Origin: Zymoseptoria tritici IPO323
Lineage: Eukaryota > Ascomycota > Dothideomycetes > Mycosphaerellales > Mycosphaerellaceae
Length of the DNA stretch: 64,000 nucleotides
Assembly: GCF_000219625.1 (NCBI RefSeq)
Contig: NC_018199.1
Span: forward strand, 408,106 to 472,105
Direction: 5' to 3'
Below the pieces are notes generated by a model, which was not told the origin of the DNA, ran no database searches, and saw nothing but the letters and a program-made list of their open reading frames with translations. The translations under genes were made by a program, and so were the position numbers. Positions 1 through 10,584 of this stretch are shown here, piece by piece (the stretch's first letter is position 1; every line of letters begins with the position of its first letter).

Positions 1-2254
1 GCTGCGCTAATTGATGAATCATCTTTGCACATCTCGAGATGGGATGGGTTTGCTCAAAATTGATCGACGTTTGAATGGTTTGCTCGACTCTGGTCATCGT
101 GAATTGGACTGTGGCCTCCACAGACCAATGTGGACCTCAGATCTATCTCACTCCTCTGCATCTCCGGCAATGTTCCAGCCAACTTCAACAACCCACGCTG
201 CTCGTCTTCGACTTGTTCCAACCTCGTCGCATTCCAGAAAACATCTATTGTAGTCCAGCCGGACCTGGAGTCTCCTCCGACATGACCAGTTCACAGGTTG
301 GCCAAAACTGACTGGGACGGCCCGTACTTCCAGCTGGTGCGTAGCTGATCCGGGCACGTTCACTCGATCGATCTGCAGATACAGAAAATGTCAGCTTAGT
401 GGACTTCTTTCCACCCGCCTCGCTGTCTCTCCCATGTTCGACGTGACGATACCTCTGTCACAACCACCATAGGTTGCGCGGCTTTCGCAACCTTCGCAAT
501 CGTGGGTTGTTGTAGTGATCTGTGGCGGGTAGATCGGGCGAGGGACCGGGATAGACATTGGTAGGGTCGGGTGAGAAGGCTCACGTTGTTGGTGTCGGTG
601 TCGACGATTGGCGGATGGCGTGGGGGCCGACGAAGGTGTAGGGTCGGACGGAGGGACAGTGGGGCCAGTCATGCGTGGTGCCCTGAGCGGACTCGGCTGA
701 ACGCGGGAGGTTTTGCGAGGGGCGTGCACGTTGCCAGGATCTGCTGTTGGAGGCCGCGGGAAATCCTCCAACAGGAGCGGTGAGGTATCGCCGTCGAAGA
801 CATCAACGACAGCAAGGCAGAACACTCCGTCTGCCCACCGCTCCACGTACGCGCTCGATAGATACGGCCCGGACATGTTGTTGGTCCCATATGGATCTTT
901 GAGAGGGCTCGCCTGAGCGTGCTGAGTCCTCTCCATCCTCGGTGTAGATTTTAGGAAACCTGTTAGAGAAGCCGAGGCCACTGGACAGCCAAGGCGGATC
1001 CGATCGAATCGAGCAGAGGAGGATTCTCAGGAGAATTGTAGTATGGCAAAGAGAGCTGTGAGAACTCGCAGAGAAGAAAACTGCAGTGCGTGTGTTGTGG
1101 AGGGAGACGTTGAAGTTGCCAATGATGACGTGTAACTCGCACGGCGCATCCAATTCCATCGAGGCGCGTGGAACGACGTAAAAGCAAGGGAGCGCAGGTT
1201 TTGGCGGGAAGCGAGGAGGTCTCGAAACATTATAGTCTCATAATCTGCGACCCGCCTGCAAGAACCTCCACTCGTGAATACCTTTCCTCACTGCTCGCAT
1301 CTCTGCTATCCAGCGGTGTGGTCCCAGTATGCTTCTCGTGCAGTGGGCTTCGGCTTCATGCCTGGTATGATAGTGCTGTTCCACGGAAGGTAGGGCTTGT
1401 CGTTCGAGAAAACACTCTGCCTAACTCGCTCGGGGCGTGGTATGGGGGTAAGATCTTTGTGTTGTTCGTCCTTTTCTCGCGAATTTCTCCAAGATCTCGG
1501 GCTGCGCGCTCATTCTCCAGTCGCCCGCCTGCCTCTAAGGCGCTCAATCTCCTTCCTCTCTCAACGCGAGCTCGATTTCCTCCTCACGGTCGATCGTAAT
1601 CGTGTCTCCAAATCGTCGCCATCCCTCAAGCTTCATTCGGCAACCGGGTGAGCTTTTAGGGCCGTTGATTGGGGCAACGAGGCAAAGGGCGATGATCGTA
1701 GGACTGGCGAGGGCGGTCTCGTCGGAGGTCGGGGTGCGGTTGATCTCATCGGACGTACGGTCGTCGTGGAAAATGTCTCGGCTCGGTCATGAAGGCGGCG
1801 GCGTTGACTGACTGCGAGTGGTTGCTGAAGAGCCTGACCTTGACTTTGGCGTGGAAATTTGAGGGAGCAGGGCCGATTGCTGCGGAGTAAGGTAGACTGC
1901 GATCCTGTCGACCAAGTTACCTTCAGATCTCATCAGAGATTCAGGGGAGAAGATGCAGTCGCTGACCGCTTTTACAATCCCTGCGGCCACACCGCAAATG
2001 GCGACGTCGGTGGAGCATTGGATGCATATTATTGTCCGCCATCATGCAACGAGAAGCCCGGGCCAGGTACACACGTGTTATGACTAAGCGGCTACGATCA
2101 GCGACGGGAGCCCTCGAGTCCGCAGAGCCGCATTCTCCACCCGACCACCTTGACGCAGTACAGCAGCAGCGACACTCTTCCTCGGTAAGGTATGCAATAC
2201 GGCTAGCTCACATTCATTTGCACCGAATGATGAAGTCGAGAGTCGTGCACCTTC

Positions 2255-2403
2255 GGCCGGCAGGACGCTTATCCATCCGCATAGAAGGATAAAGTCGACA
2301 ACGCTAGCCTCTCCTCGCACACAATCGGCCGGTAGGACGCTCATCTATCCGCACAGAAGGTTGAAGTCGACAACGCTAGCCCCTCTCGCACACAATCAGC
2401 CGG
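2255..2403. repeat. ~72-bp direct repeat, two full copies plus start of a third
   Basis: The words ggccggcaggacgct (2,255), ggccggtaggacgct (2,327) and agccggcag (2,398) start successive units of about 72 bp. Each unit ends in a cgacaacgctagcc...cgcacacaatc stretch. The copies differ by scattered substitutions, so the duplication is not recent. No reading frame is preserved across units. Confidence 0.7.
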
Positions 2404-3216
2404 CAGCACTCTGACCCACCTTCACCGAGCGACGAAGAGAGCGACAGTAACAGCCTCTAGTCGCACACACTAAACGCCAACAGCTACGCCAATGCGACCC
2501 GAGTTTGACAGTCACACCATCGACCACACTCATTCGGAATCAGTCGTGAAGGAAAAAAGTGACACGGGATGATGATGAAGATAAAGAGGAAGGCACGGAG
2601 AGACATGGATATGGAGAATAAATAGCAGGACATGTACACAGCCGAGCAGTGTCACATCAGCACAATTAGGGTCATGCAAAGGCCGTCGCATTCGCCCGGC
2701 ATAGGTAACGGTTTGAAGCGAAAGAAGAAGAATCAGTGCTCATGGGGCAGTGGCTTTCGCCTACGATGACGGTGAGCAGGCGGCCAGCTTGATCATAAAG
2801 GGAAGTGGACGACGGGAGCTGGTGACTCGTGCCTCGGCCATAAGGAAGCCTAATCAGGTCTCCATCGCCAGCAAAAGCTCGCTCCGATTGGACTTGCTCG
2901 TCTTTACGCTCCCCGTCTCTCGATGCGATAATCCTCCCTATGCTCACACGCCCCCGACTGCCATTATTTACCACCACTATCGGGCGATCACGTCGTACTA
3001 GACGCACCAAATCCAGTCGTCGCTTTCAAAGCAAGCATGCCGAAAGCCTACAGCCACGCGAAAGATCCCGTCGTCGACGTTGCTACTGATCCGCCAATAT
3101 CCTCCACTGAGTCCGAAGCAAGCTTTGTTACAGCTACCTTACTTCCAGACATACGGACCAGCCCGCTACCTCTCCTGCTTTTCGGCCCATCCACGTCCCT
3201 GATAACTCCATATCGT

Positions 3217-3560
3217 CCTACCTCTATTACCTCCTCCTCGACCAAGATTCAGCGGCCATGGCAGCATCCCGAAATGGAGGTCTGGCCGTCGAGCAAGCAT
3301 GCTATACCGGAAACTCGACTCCATCTCCGGCACCTCCGCGACCAATCTCTCTCGACGGCTATGGCAGCATAGCGCAGACTAGGTATCCCGAGATGGAGTT
3401 TTAACTGTCAAGAAGTATTCTATACCGGAAACTTTACTACAGAAGCACCAACGGGCACCTATCTTGCCGTCCTACCTCCATTACCTCCCTCCTCCTCCTC
3501 GACTAATCTACCTCCTCGACCAATTTCCCTCCGCGGTTATAGGGCGATATAGCGTAGATG
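3217..3560. repeat. Imperfect tandem duplication rich in CCTCC and GGAAACT motifs
   Basis: The order 'cctacctc.attacctcctcctcgac', then 'cccgaaatggag'/'cccgagatggag', then 'tataccggaaact', then a second 'cctacctccattacctcc' block recurs within this span. The copies are diverged by substitutions and small indels. No coding function is visible. Confidence 0.45.
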
Positions 3561-4596
3561 GAGTGCACTAGCGGCTTTCGCCGTGTACAATTATCCACGC
3601 GATTCGGCTGAACATGTCTGCCGATCTTCCCCGTACCTCCATTAAATTCGATTAACTGCTATCTACGGATTTGGATGATAACGTAGAGGCGACTCGGCGT
3701 AAGGCAGGGCTAAGGTTCCTCGGCGGCGGACTATTCAGCTTAACATGAACTTTCCCACCGGGAAGAAGATCAAGAAGAGGATGTCGATGGCAAGTGAAGA
3801 AGACCGCTGGCTCGGGACGAGACGAGCAGGCCGAAGGAGAACAGCAAGAGCAAGTCGACATTGCTCGGCGCAGCGATGCGATGGTTGAGGACACCAGGTA
3901 TCGCACCGGCTTGGCCTGCGAACAGGTCGATGAGGACTGTTCCGTCATATAAGGGGCGGAGAAGACGGTGAAGCAAGGCGGTGGAGCAGTAAACCGAGAT
4001 AGAATACGAATGCGATGGGCGACAATTATAAAGGAAACGATGGTCGGGGACTAGGAAAGTAGGCGATGTAGATCTGCAACACCGCCGTCTCTCCATGACC
4101 ACCACGTCTCTTGACTCCCAATTCTTACCTCTCTTAACCCCTACTACTACTACTACTTCGTAGTTACCGGACAGGAAGCCGCGAGATAAAAGTCTCTGCT
4201 TCAGAGCACCGCCAGCGATCCGTCACTCCCGTCCCGACAGACGAGACATGGACGGCTTCATCCAAACCACAATACGACTTCCGAACGCAGTCATGGATCA
4301 AGTCAGTACCAGACCAGGCATACCCGGAGAACATACGCTCGTAGAACACGATCTCTTCCGTCTTAACTACCACCGGCGCCAATCGCTCGTGACCAGAAAG
4401 CTAATGTCAGCCGAGGACTACCTTACGCGACACAGCATAATGATCTCTAGCTCTCTTCGTACACCCACCAGCAAATCTCGACCGAGGACTATGCGACACA
4501 GCACAATGTCCTCCAACGCCTGCGTAATGAGATGGAGCGGACGAAGTCGGAAAGTTAGACTACGGCTAGCTCTCTCCTCTCCTCTCACTCACCGAA

Positions 4597-4830
4597 CCGC
4601 AAATCTCGACCGAGAGTAGGCTCCTAGCAAGGTGCCGCCCCAGCAACGATGAACGACCGCTTTGCTGCTGCTGCAAGGGACGATCCGCTCCAAGGGAATT
4701 CCGAACATGGCGTGCAGGTCATCGACGGGGACAAGAACTTCTCTTCTCTCGCCTAATAGTAAACCTCGACCGAGCACGGGTAAATTACCGCCCTAGCAAC
4801 GATTAACGGCTATTCTGCTGCTGCAAGAGA
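4597..4830. repeat. Diverged direct duplication (~168-bp spacing)
   Basis: 'aaatctcgaccgag' followed by 'taccgccc.agcaacgat.aacg' and 'ctgctgctgcaag' occurs twice, starting near 4,600 and 4,765. It is a decayed segment duplication of the same style as others in this arm. Confidence 0.5.
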
Positions 4831-4857
4831 AGCCCGTACAAGAGTAGAAATATTGGT

Positions 4858-5479
4858 GTGGGTGGCTTATCCCTACCCGAAAACTATGCCCGTTTGCTAT
4901 TGAATGCTCTCTATAACGCGTACCTGTTCGGAGGGGTTTGCAGTTATGCATGGGAGCGTGGTCTTTCGATGGCTGTAGAGAGAATATTGCGTGAGCAGCC
5001 TGCCCGTGAAGTTCTAGGATCAATCGTTGCCGATGATGCATCTGCACAGCTCGAGAGATTACAGGTAAGAAGGCCTACGAGGAGCGAGACAAGTCAAAGA
5101 CGGACGTTAAGGTGTTTCTCGATCGTCTTGCTCGCGGGAACAGCCCCCCTGGAAGGAGATCAAGGAGGCATTCGTCAACATTAGCCGTTTTTTGAGGCGA
5201 AGCTCTGCAACTCACAATGCAAATGCTTGGAATCGCTCTTTGCTATTCCCGTCACTATTGGCGACTTATCTGGGACATCACCCAGGTCTTCCGAGGTTGT
5301 TTTTCTGCGATAGACAATATGGCATGTCCGGCGAGGTCGACGTGCTTTGCGATTGCTCCATTGCAGCTCGAGAACTAGGCAGCCCGCGAGGCTGCTTCGT
5401 AAGATGGGATTGGGCACGAGCTGCTTGGAAATCGGTCTTGAAGACATCGCATCCGGAATTCACGCAAGGAGACACGTAA
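4858..5479 (+). pseudogene. Possible decayed coding segment, function unknown
   Basis: One frame gives a protein-like, helix-rich segment up to about 5,065, ending near ERLQ. At that point the sequence reads gtaagaagg, which could be a 5' splice site. Coding character then continues in another frame (KAYEERDKSK...) and, after a run of six C near 5,148, seems to move to a third frame that stays open to 5,479. This could be a gene with an intron plus a frameshift, or three accidental frames. There is no ATG at the left end and no recognised domain. Confidence 0.22.
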
Positions 5480-6055
5480 GGTAGCCGGACTTCGAACTGC
5501 TGGATCCGGTAATGTCAGCGCTAAGCTTTTTGAAGTCAGCTAATGATCTGTAACAAACTGTGGGAGCGAGTCGTTGACAAGCCTGCGGAAATTGTACCTT
5601 TCTCCCGTAAAGCGTGGTTGAAGATGAATTCCGTCCCGCTTTCGGCACCCTCTCAACGGTGCAGAGGCGTATGCCGCCGTTTGACTGTCTTACTCAAGTC
5701 ATAGCCCGTCCAACGTCGTGAGCATGCACGGGAACTCGCAGTGCTTCTCCTACCTCTATTGCCGCCTCCTTTTACGCCTTGCCTCCCGAGCCAATTAACA
5801 CGTCGGAGTATACGGCTCAGGGCTCGTCAAAGTATCCCCTTGGTCCCGACACGACTCCCCGTCGACATTGCAGGTTATTGAGAAATGGAGTACCGCCTTG
5901 GGAAAGAATCTTCTTATTAGTCCAAGCCGGAAGACCATTCAGAACCCGACGACGTCTAAAACCGCAGACATTATCGATGTCGGCATATGCACCTCTGGCG
6001 CTTGCAGTGTCTCTGCTAGTTCTATTGCCGGATGGATTCTAGATCGTCTTGCTGT

Positions 6056-6853
6056 CTATGTCATTGTCGGAATCGATTCCAGATTGTCTTGCTTATGTGT
6101 ACGCTCGTTCTGCGTCTGCGGCAATAGCTCCTTCTTACGCACGGCTGCCAGCTTTCTGCAAAGACCGTGGGTTGTAGTCGGGCACGGCGGCTTCCGAAGG
6201 GTCTGCTCTGACTTGTCCTGCGGCAATGGCTTCGACTGGACCAGGCGGTTTCCAAAGGGCTCCTCGGGCTTGTTGTGCGGAAATAGCTTCTTCTCGAAGG
6301 CCGTAGGATCTGATCGAGCCAGGCGGTTTCCAGGAGGCTCCTCGGGCTTGTCCTGCGGCAATGGCTCCTTCTCACGCACGGCTGCGAGCTTCTTCTTAAA
6401 GGACGTGGGTCGTGACCGGGGCAGGCGTCTTCCAAAAGGCTCGTCGGGCTTGTCCTGCGGCAATGGCTTCTTTTCACGCACGGCTGCGAGCTTCTTCTCA
6501 AAGGACGTGGGTCGTGACCGGGGCAGGCGTCTTCCAAAAGGCTCGTCGGGCTTGTCCTGCGGCAATAGCTTCTTTTCACGCACGGCTGCGAGCTTCTTCT
6601 TAAAGGACGTGGGTTGTAGCCGGGCAAGGCGTTTTCTAAGAGGCTCATCGGGCGTGTCCTGAAGCACAACGGCGACACCACTCCTCCTCCGTAGGTCCGC
6701 ATTTTCATCTCCGGCATCGTATAGCTCGAAGACTTGCTTCTTGCTGGGTGGCTGTCCGTACGTGTCGCGCTGGTCGCCGGCCTGTGCTCGCGCGCGCTTG
6801 TTGCTTCTAGTAGTAGCGAGAGTGTAGAACAGCCCATTCATAGCATCGGGCAC
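6056..6853 (-). CDS. Unknown basic protein with 34-residue tandem repeats
   Basis: The 265-codon frame starts with ATG at 6,853. The N-terminal third has a basic, nuclear-localisation-like stretch (TTRSNKRAR) followed by PPSKKQVFELYDAGDEN. The rest is a series of 34-residue units with the core KKLAAVREKK, then PQDKPDEPFGRRLPRS. Units in the middle are nearly identical and outer ones are diverged, a pattern of unequal exchange. The opposite strand is open too (5,868-6,662). I prefer the minus strand because of the ATG, the basic motif, and a broken duplicate just upstream that conserves the same peptide (AQAGDQRDTY). No known family is recognised. It may be a non-conserved orphan gene. Confidence 0.42.
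   Translation of the reverse strand: MPDAMNGLFYTLATTRSNKRARAQAGDQRDTYGQPPSKKQVFELYDAGDENADLRRRSGVAVVLQDTPDEPLRKRLARLQPTSFKKKLAAVREKKLLPQDKPDEPFGRRLPRSRPTSFEKKLAAVREKKPLPQDKPDEPFGRRLPRSRPTSFKKKLAAVREKEPLPQDKPEEPPGNRLARSDPTAFEKKLFPHNKPEEPFGNRLVQSKPLPQDKSEQTLRKPPCPTTTHGLCRKLAAVRKKELLPQTQNERTHKQDNLESIPTMT
6280..6640. repeat. 102-bp in-frame tandem repeat inside the ORF
   Basis: 'ggacgtgggtcgtgacc' and its variants begin successive 102-bp units near 6,401, 6,503 and 6,605, with more diverged units to the left. Two adjacent units are nearly identical. The period is divisible by three, so copy-number change keeps the frame open. Confidence 0.8.
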
Positions 6854-6952
6854 AGTGGCGAAAATAGTGTCTCCTGATCGCTATGGGTTCCGTCGTCACG
6901 TCTATATATGTGGTATGAATGTCGTGGTAGTTCCGGAGAGTGATGTGTGTAT

Positions 6953-7150
6953 TTGACCGGGGCAGGCGCTTTCCAAGAGGCTTCTCGGGCTTGTCCTGAA
7001 GCACAACGGCGACACCGCTCTCCTCCTCCTCCGCAGGTCCACATGCTTGTCTTATTCATCACATCGACGAATTATTGCCTGATCAATAGCTGTCTATGCT
7101 GTCTATACGTGTCGCGCTGGTCGCCGGCCTGTGCCTCGCGTGCGCTTGTT
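6953..7150 (-). pseudogene. Broken duplicate of the 5' part of the 6,056-6,853 ORF
   Basis: The 'caggcg.tttccaagaggct...tgtcctgaagcacaacggcgacacc' segment (6,955-7,015) matches 6,622-6,678. 'tacgtgtcgcgctggtcgcc' near 7,105 matches 6,760. In translation the peptide AQAGDQRDTY recurs, but the following KKQVFELYDAGDEN segment is lost and the frame is shifted. It is therefore a truncated, frameshifted partial copy lying directly upstream of the intact one. Confidence 0.5.
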
Positions 7151-7349
7151 CGTTTCGGGGTGTGGAAGGGCGAATTGATGGCGTTGGGGACGATATTCAA
7201 AGGGAGTCGCCTACTAGCTGTGGCTGTATCCGTCCACGATACAGGTCGTGTGTAGTAGGTGTTTTCCGGACTGTGATATGGACATGGGAAGGAGATGGCC
7301 TGGTCCAATGGCAAGACGTCTTGGAGGCCATTATAGACCAGCCGTAGCA

Positions 7350-10214
7350 CTCGAATCCGGAAGAGTTCTCGTTCCGAAGAGGGACAGAGGTCGAAAGGTA
7401 TGACAATGATTTGGTCGCCTTGGAACAGTGGAGTATTCCGGTCTACATCCTGTACACTAGTGTTCTATCGCGGCAAGCGCGCTGAGATTGTGAGCGGACG
7501 GGTGCCTTGCAATCGCCTCCTGGAGTGACGCATTCACTGTCGTGGCGTGCAAGGCGTTCTCAGCGTGGATGTGATGTATTCTGCTTCATTGTCGCTGAGG
7601 TGGGTGCTTCCGGCCTTGCTGTCGGTCATCCCAATGGTTCTGAAGTCTTGTCTGCGCAAATTGCAGAACTGAAGGTTGGTCTCTGCCGGGTCTCGGTGTT
7701 GATCGGTGTCAAGAACGGTGACGTTCCTTGTTGGCGGCTATGTCCCTGATCTTTCCTCCAAGCCCAAGTCTTGCCAACAAACAGCTCGTCGTCCTCAAAC
7801 TGACACTCTACACCAATCTTACTCTCGCGACTCCGCCTCTATCATCACACTTCCGTACGTCCACATACCGTCCTCTCCCTCACACTTCGGCCGCTGACTG
7901 ATCTTCCGCAGCCACACCTTTCTCTCCGCCGTCCTGCGCGCACTCACCGAAATTCTCCTCCAAACCCCACGTCCATCGATCGGTTTCTACTTTGGCCACG
8001 AGCGGGTTAGCAGCGTCTTCACTTGACAATTGCGGGTGGCTCGAGCAAGTTTGACTCGTATCGAGCAGCGGCGTGGTGAGACCGAAGTGAGAAATCCAGG
8101 GAGATGTTCGTAGTTCTAGGACTTGTCGTTGGATTTACTTGTCGTTGAATTCGAAGTGGAGGTCTTGATCGTAATCGTCCGATCGTCGTGCGTTGAGTGA
8201 TGATGGTAAGTGGCTGAATGTTGTTTGATCGATACCCGGTCGATTGTTGGATAACCAATGAAATGATGAGTGAGACTGGGAGCGTGATATAGCGCGAGGG
8301 ACGGCTGCCGCTGACAGGGTTGGGTCCCGCGATTGATGTCAGAGTTGGCAGACTCGACCAGTCGGTCTAGGCATTGTTGGCGTGCCCGGCGCATGTATTC
8401 GACTGCCCTTCCTGTCGGCGAGGATATCCTTGTAGTCCCTCACGCGCTGCAACATGCTCTTGCTGCGGTGTCATCCACGATCAAGAGCCCGATCATGTCC
8501 AGGCGCGGCACGTTCCAGTAGCCATCCTGTTCAAAAGATCGTGGGAGTCCATCGCGATCCGTTCTCACAGATGGCTCCAAAGATGAGATTCAGGGTCAGG
8601 GTCGCGACGAATCTCTCTGCGTGTAGCGGCTCGGTCTGAGCCGCCTCGCGATTCCAGAGTGATCGGCTGAAGTTGATTACTTGCTTCTGATCCTGGATTA
8701 TCTCGTCCGGAGGGCAGCGAGAGCAGGTGTTGCAACAGCAGAAATAGCGAGGAGATCTTCGCAGGGTAGTCCTTGGCTTCTACAACTCAAGCAGTCAGCC
8801 AGAGGTGGAATTTGATCGAGGTTGAGATGGTTTCGATCTGGATGGGCAAGTGGCGTGGACAAGCACAACGGCTATGATGTGTCGCAATACTTCACCTATG
8901 CGAAGGGCAAGAGTGACGAAAAAGCAGTCAAAGAGAACCATCTGGCCATGTCGGCGATGGTTGAAGATGGTGGATAAGCACTCACGGGCATTGCCGTGGA
9001 CGACAGAGCTCGGCAGTACGCCTCGCCGCAACCACCTTTCTGTTGATGCCATCTAGCAACAGTCTTCCACGACGCCATTATGACCACCGGCAAGAGAGGT
9101 TGGACAACAGCATAAACCTGAGAGGAATAGGCTTGAGACGACAGAGCCGGAGCCGCTCACTCAATCGGAAGAGCAAGATGCATTGGCCAATTGGTGACGG
9201 CCATCGCGACGAGGAGCCCGGCAATCCATTTAATTATTGCGTCTGCCAACACAATCGCAACGACTTGTTTGTGGATGTCGATCAGGCTGTGATGCACAAA
9301 AGCAACGATCTCGCCATGTGAAGGCTGACACCAAGTGTACGGAGTGGTGCCATAGCCATAGATCGTGCAGAAAAAGGGGGCATGCCGTTGAACGAGGAGC
9401 TCGTTGCGGAGCGGAAATCGGCTACAAATGATGCTGCAAACCGAGGGATGCTGGTAGCAGTGACCAACGCAACGGGCCTAAAAAGCAGCACTTGTTGTTG
9501 TCGTCGGTGTCATTGGTGTTTCTCGTTCTGAGTGTCGGCACCAGATCTTTCCGCCAACGCCTCCAGCAGGAGCCACCATGTTGACCTTTCTGTTCTGGCG
9601 ACTGGTCAGATCTGACAACATCTCGGTCGGATCTGACAACATCTCGGTCAGATCTGACAGGATTGATTTCAATGCCATCGAGTCCCCGGCTCCTCGCAAC
9701 AAGCCATCGAAGCTGGTGCATGACGATCGAGTCCAGAAGCGTCCAAGGGCGATCGCTCTCGAAGTCAAGATCGTTGAGGCCCGGCCATTTTGCTGGACTG
9801 ATATGCTTGACACTCGTTCAGAATGGGAAGAACATAATTGTTGAGCACGTTGGTATATGCCCTCGTGTGCGATTCGTTCAGCTGGGAGCAATAGCAGTAT
9901 GTTGGTGGTGCGCGTTCTTTCCCGTTTTCCAAGCTCTTGATCTGGACGAGAAGCAAGGCGTTGAGGAATATATTTATGGTCCGCCTACGGCAAGGTCGGC
10001 AACATTCTGCGTTCCGTGGGAGAGATGCTCTGCTCGTTCAATCCAGGCACTCGGACGGACAAAAGCTGTTAGGAGTGTGCAGGCAATAGGCCGAACTTCC
10101 ATTTCGCTGGAGCGAGCTGGGTAGACGGAGCGCACGACAGTAGGGTATATACCCAAGGTAGGTAGATAGAGGAGATGATTGCGTTGATCAAAATGCAAGG
10201 CGACAGGACGGTAG
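7350..10214. other. Stretch without a supportable gene
   Basis: Short overlapping frames exist on both strands with no recognisable motif. The composition is ordinary. A short tandem repeat is present at 9,602-9,660. The segment ends at the 9-bp direct repeat that flanks the large element to its right. Confidence 0.5.
9602..9660. repeat. 22-bp tandem repeat, about 2.5 copies
   Basis: Successive copies of 'gatctgacaacatctcggtc' are separated by single-base changes. The unit is not divisible by three. Confidence 0.8.
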
Positions 10215-10223
10215 TCTCAGGCG
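10215..10223 (+). repeat. Left 9-bp direct repeat (candidate target-site duplication)
   Basis: TCTCAGGCG here is repeated exactly at 23,866-23,874. The two copies bracket the RIP-altered block. Flanking bases differ on both sides, which fits a 9-bp target duplication. Confidence 0.55.
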
Positions 10224-10292
10224 CTCAGACCACCTCGCTTAACGGGCCTATTAGCTGCAAGCAGCTGGCCCTACTGTAGGTGGTCTGAGGGT
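10224..10292. repeat. Foldback hairpin at the left terminus of the element
   Basis: CTCAGACCACCT (from 10,224) pairs with AGGTGGTCTGAG near 10,278-10,290, giving a 12-bp stem. An inner gggcc/ggccc pair lies around agctgcaagcagct. The right end lacks an equivalent outer arm. It may be a terminal structure of the element or a tiny foldback insertion. Confidence 0.6.
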
Positions 10293-10310
10293 CTAGACGC
10301 GCTTTTTTCG
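10282..10310 (+). repeat. Left terminal inverted repeat
   Basis: GGTCTGAGGGTCTAG..GCG followed by a T run matches the reverse complement of 23,840-23,864. In the first 15 bases only one position differs (T versus C), which is a RIP-type transition. Confidence 0.65.
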
Positions 10311-10584
10311 TAATAGAGCGCAGCATTAGTATATAAACACCACTAACATACAGTGTAGCATTAATAACGGCTAGTAGCGACGATAGCGACACTAGGTATA
10401 ATATTCAAATTTCGGACACTATAACTTTGTATAACTAGACCTGCTGAACAACCTCCTACTATCTATTTGTCTATACCTCCTTAGTAGCGACCTCTAATAG
10501 AGCTCGCGTACCTCGCATCTTAACGACGCGTTTATATAGTAGGACGCGAGCTCTATTAGAGGTCGCAGTTGGCGACCAATGCTA

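Larger units (their letters stand above)
1..4857. other. Stretch without a supportable gene; imperfect short duplications
   Basis: Base composition is ordinary, with CA and TG present at normal-looking frequency, unlike the RIP-altered blocks further right. Every open frame is short, several begin only at GTG or TTG, and frames on opposite strands overlap. I recognise no conserved domain. The minus-strand frame at 391-981 is the most protein-like of these but has no ATG start. What can be seen are decayed tandem duplications, listed separately at 2,255-2,403, 3,217-3,560 and 4,597-4,830. Exons of fast-evolving genes may hide here; transcript data would be needed to find them. Confidence 0.5.

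Noticed and set aside
5868..6662. Plus-strand ORF of 264 codons opposite the repeat protein.
   Set aside because: It is a by-product of the 102-bp repeat; the minus strand has an ATG, a basic motif and a duplicated N-terminal peptide.
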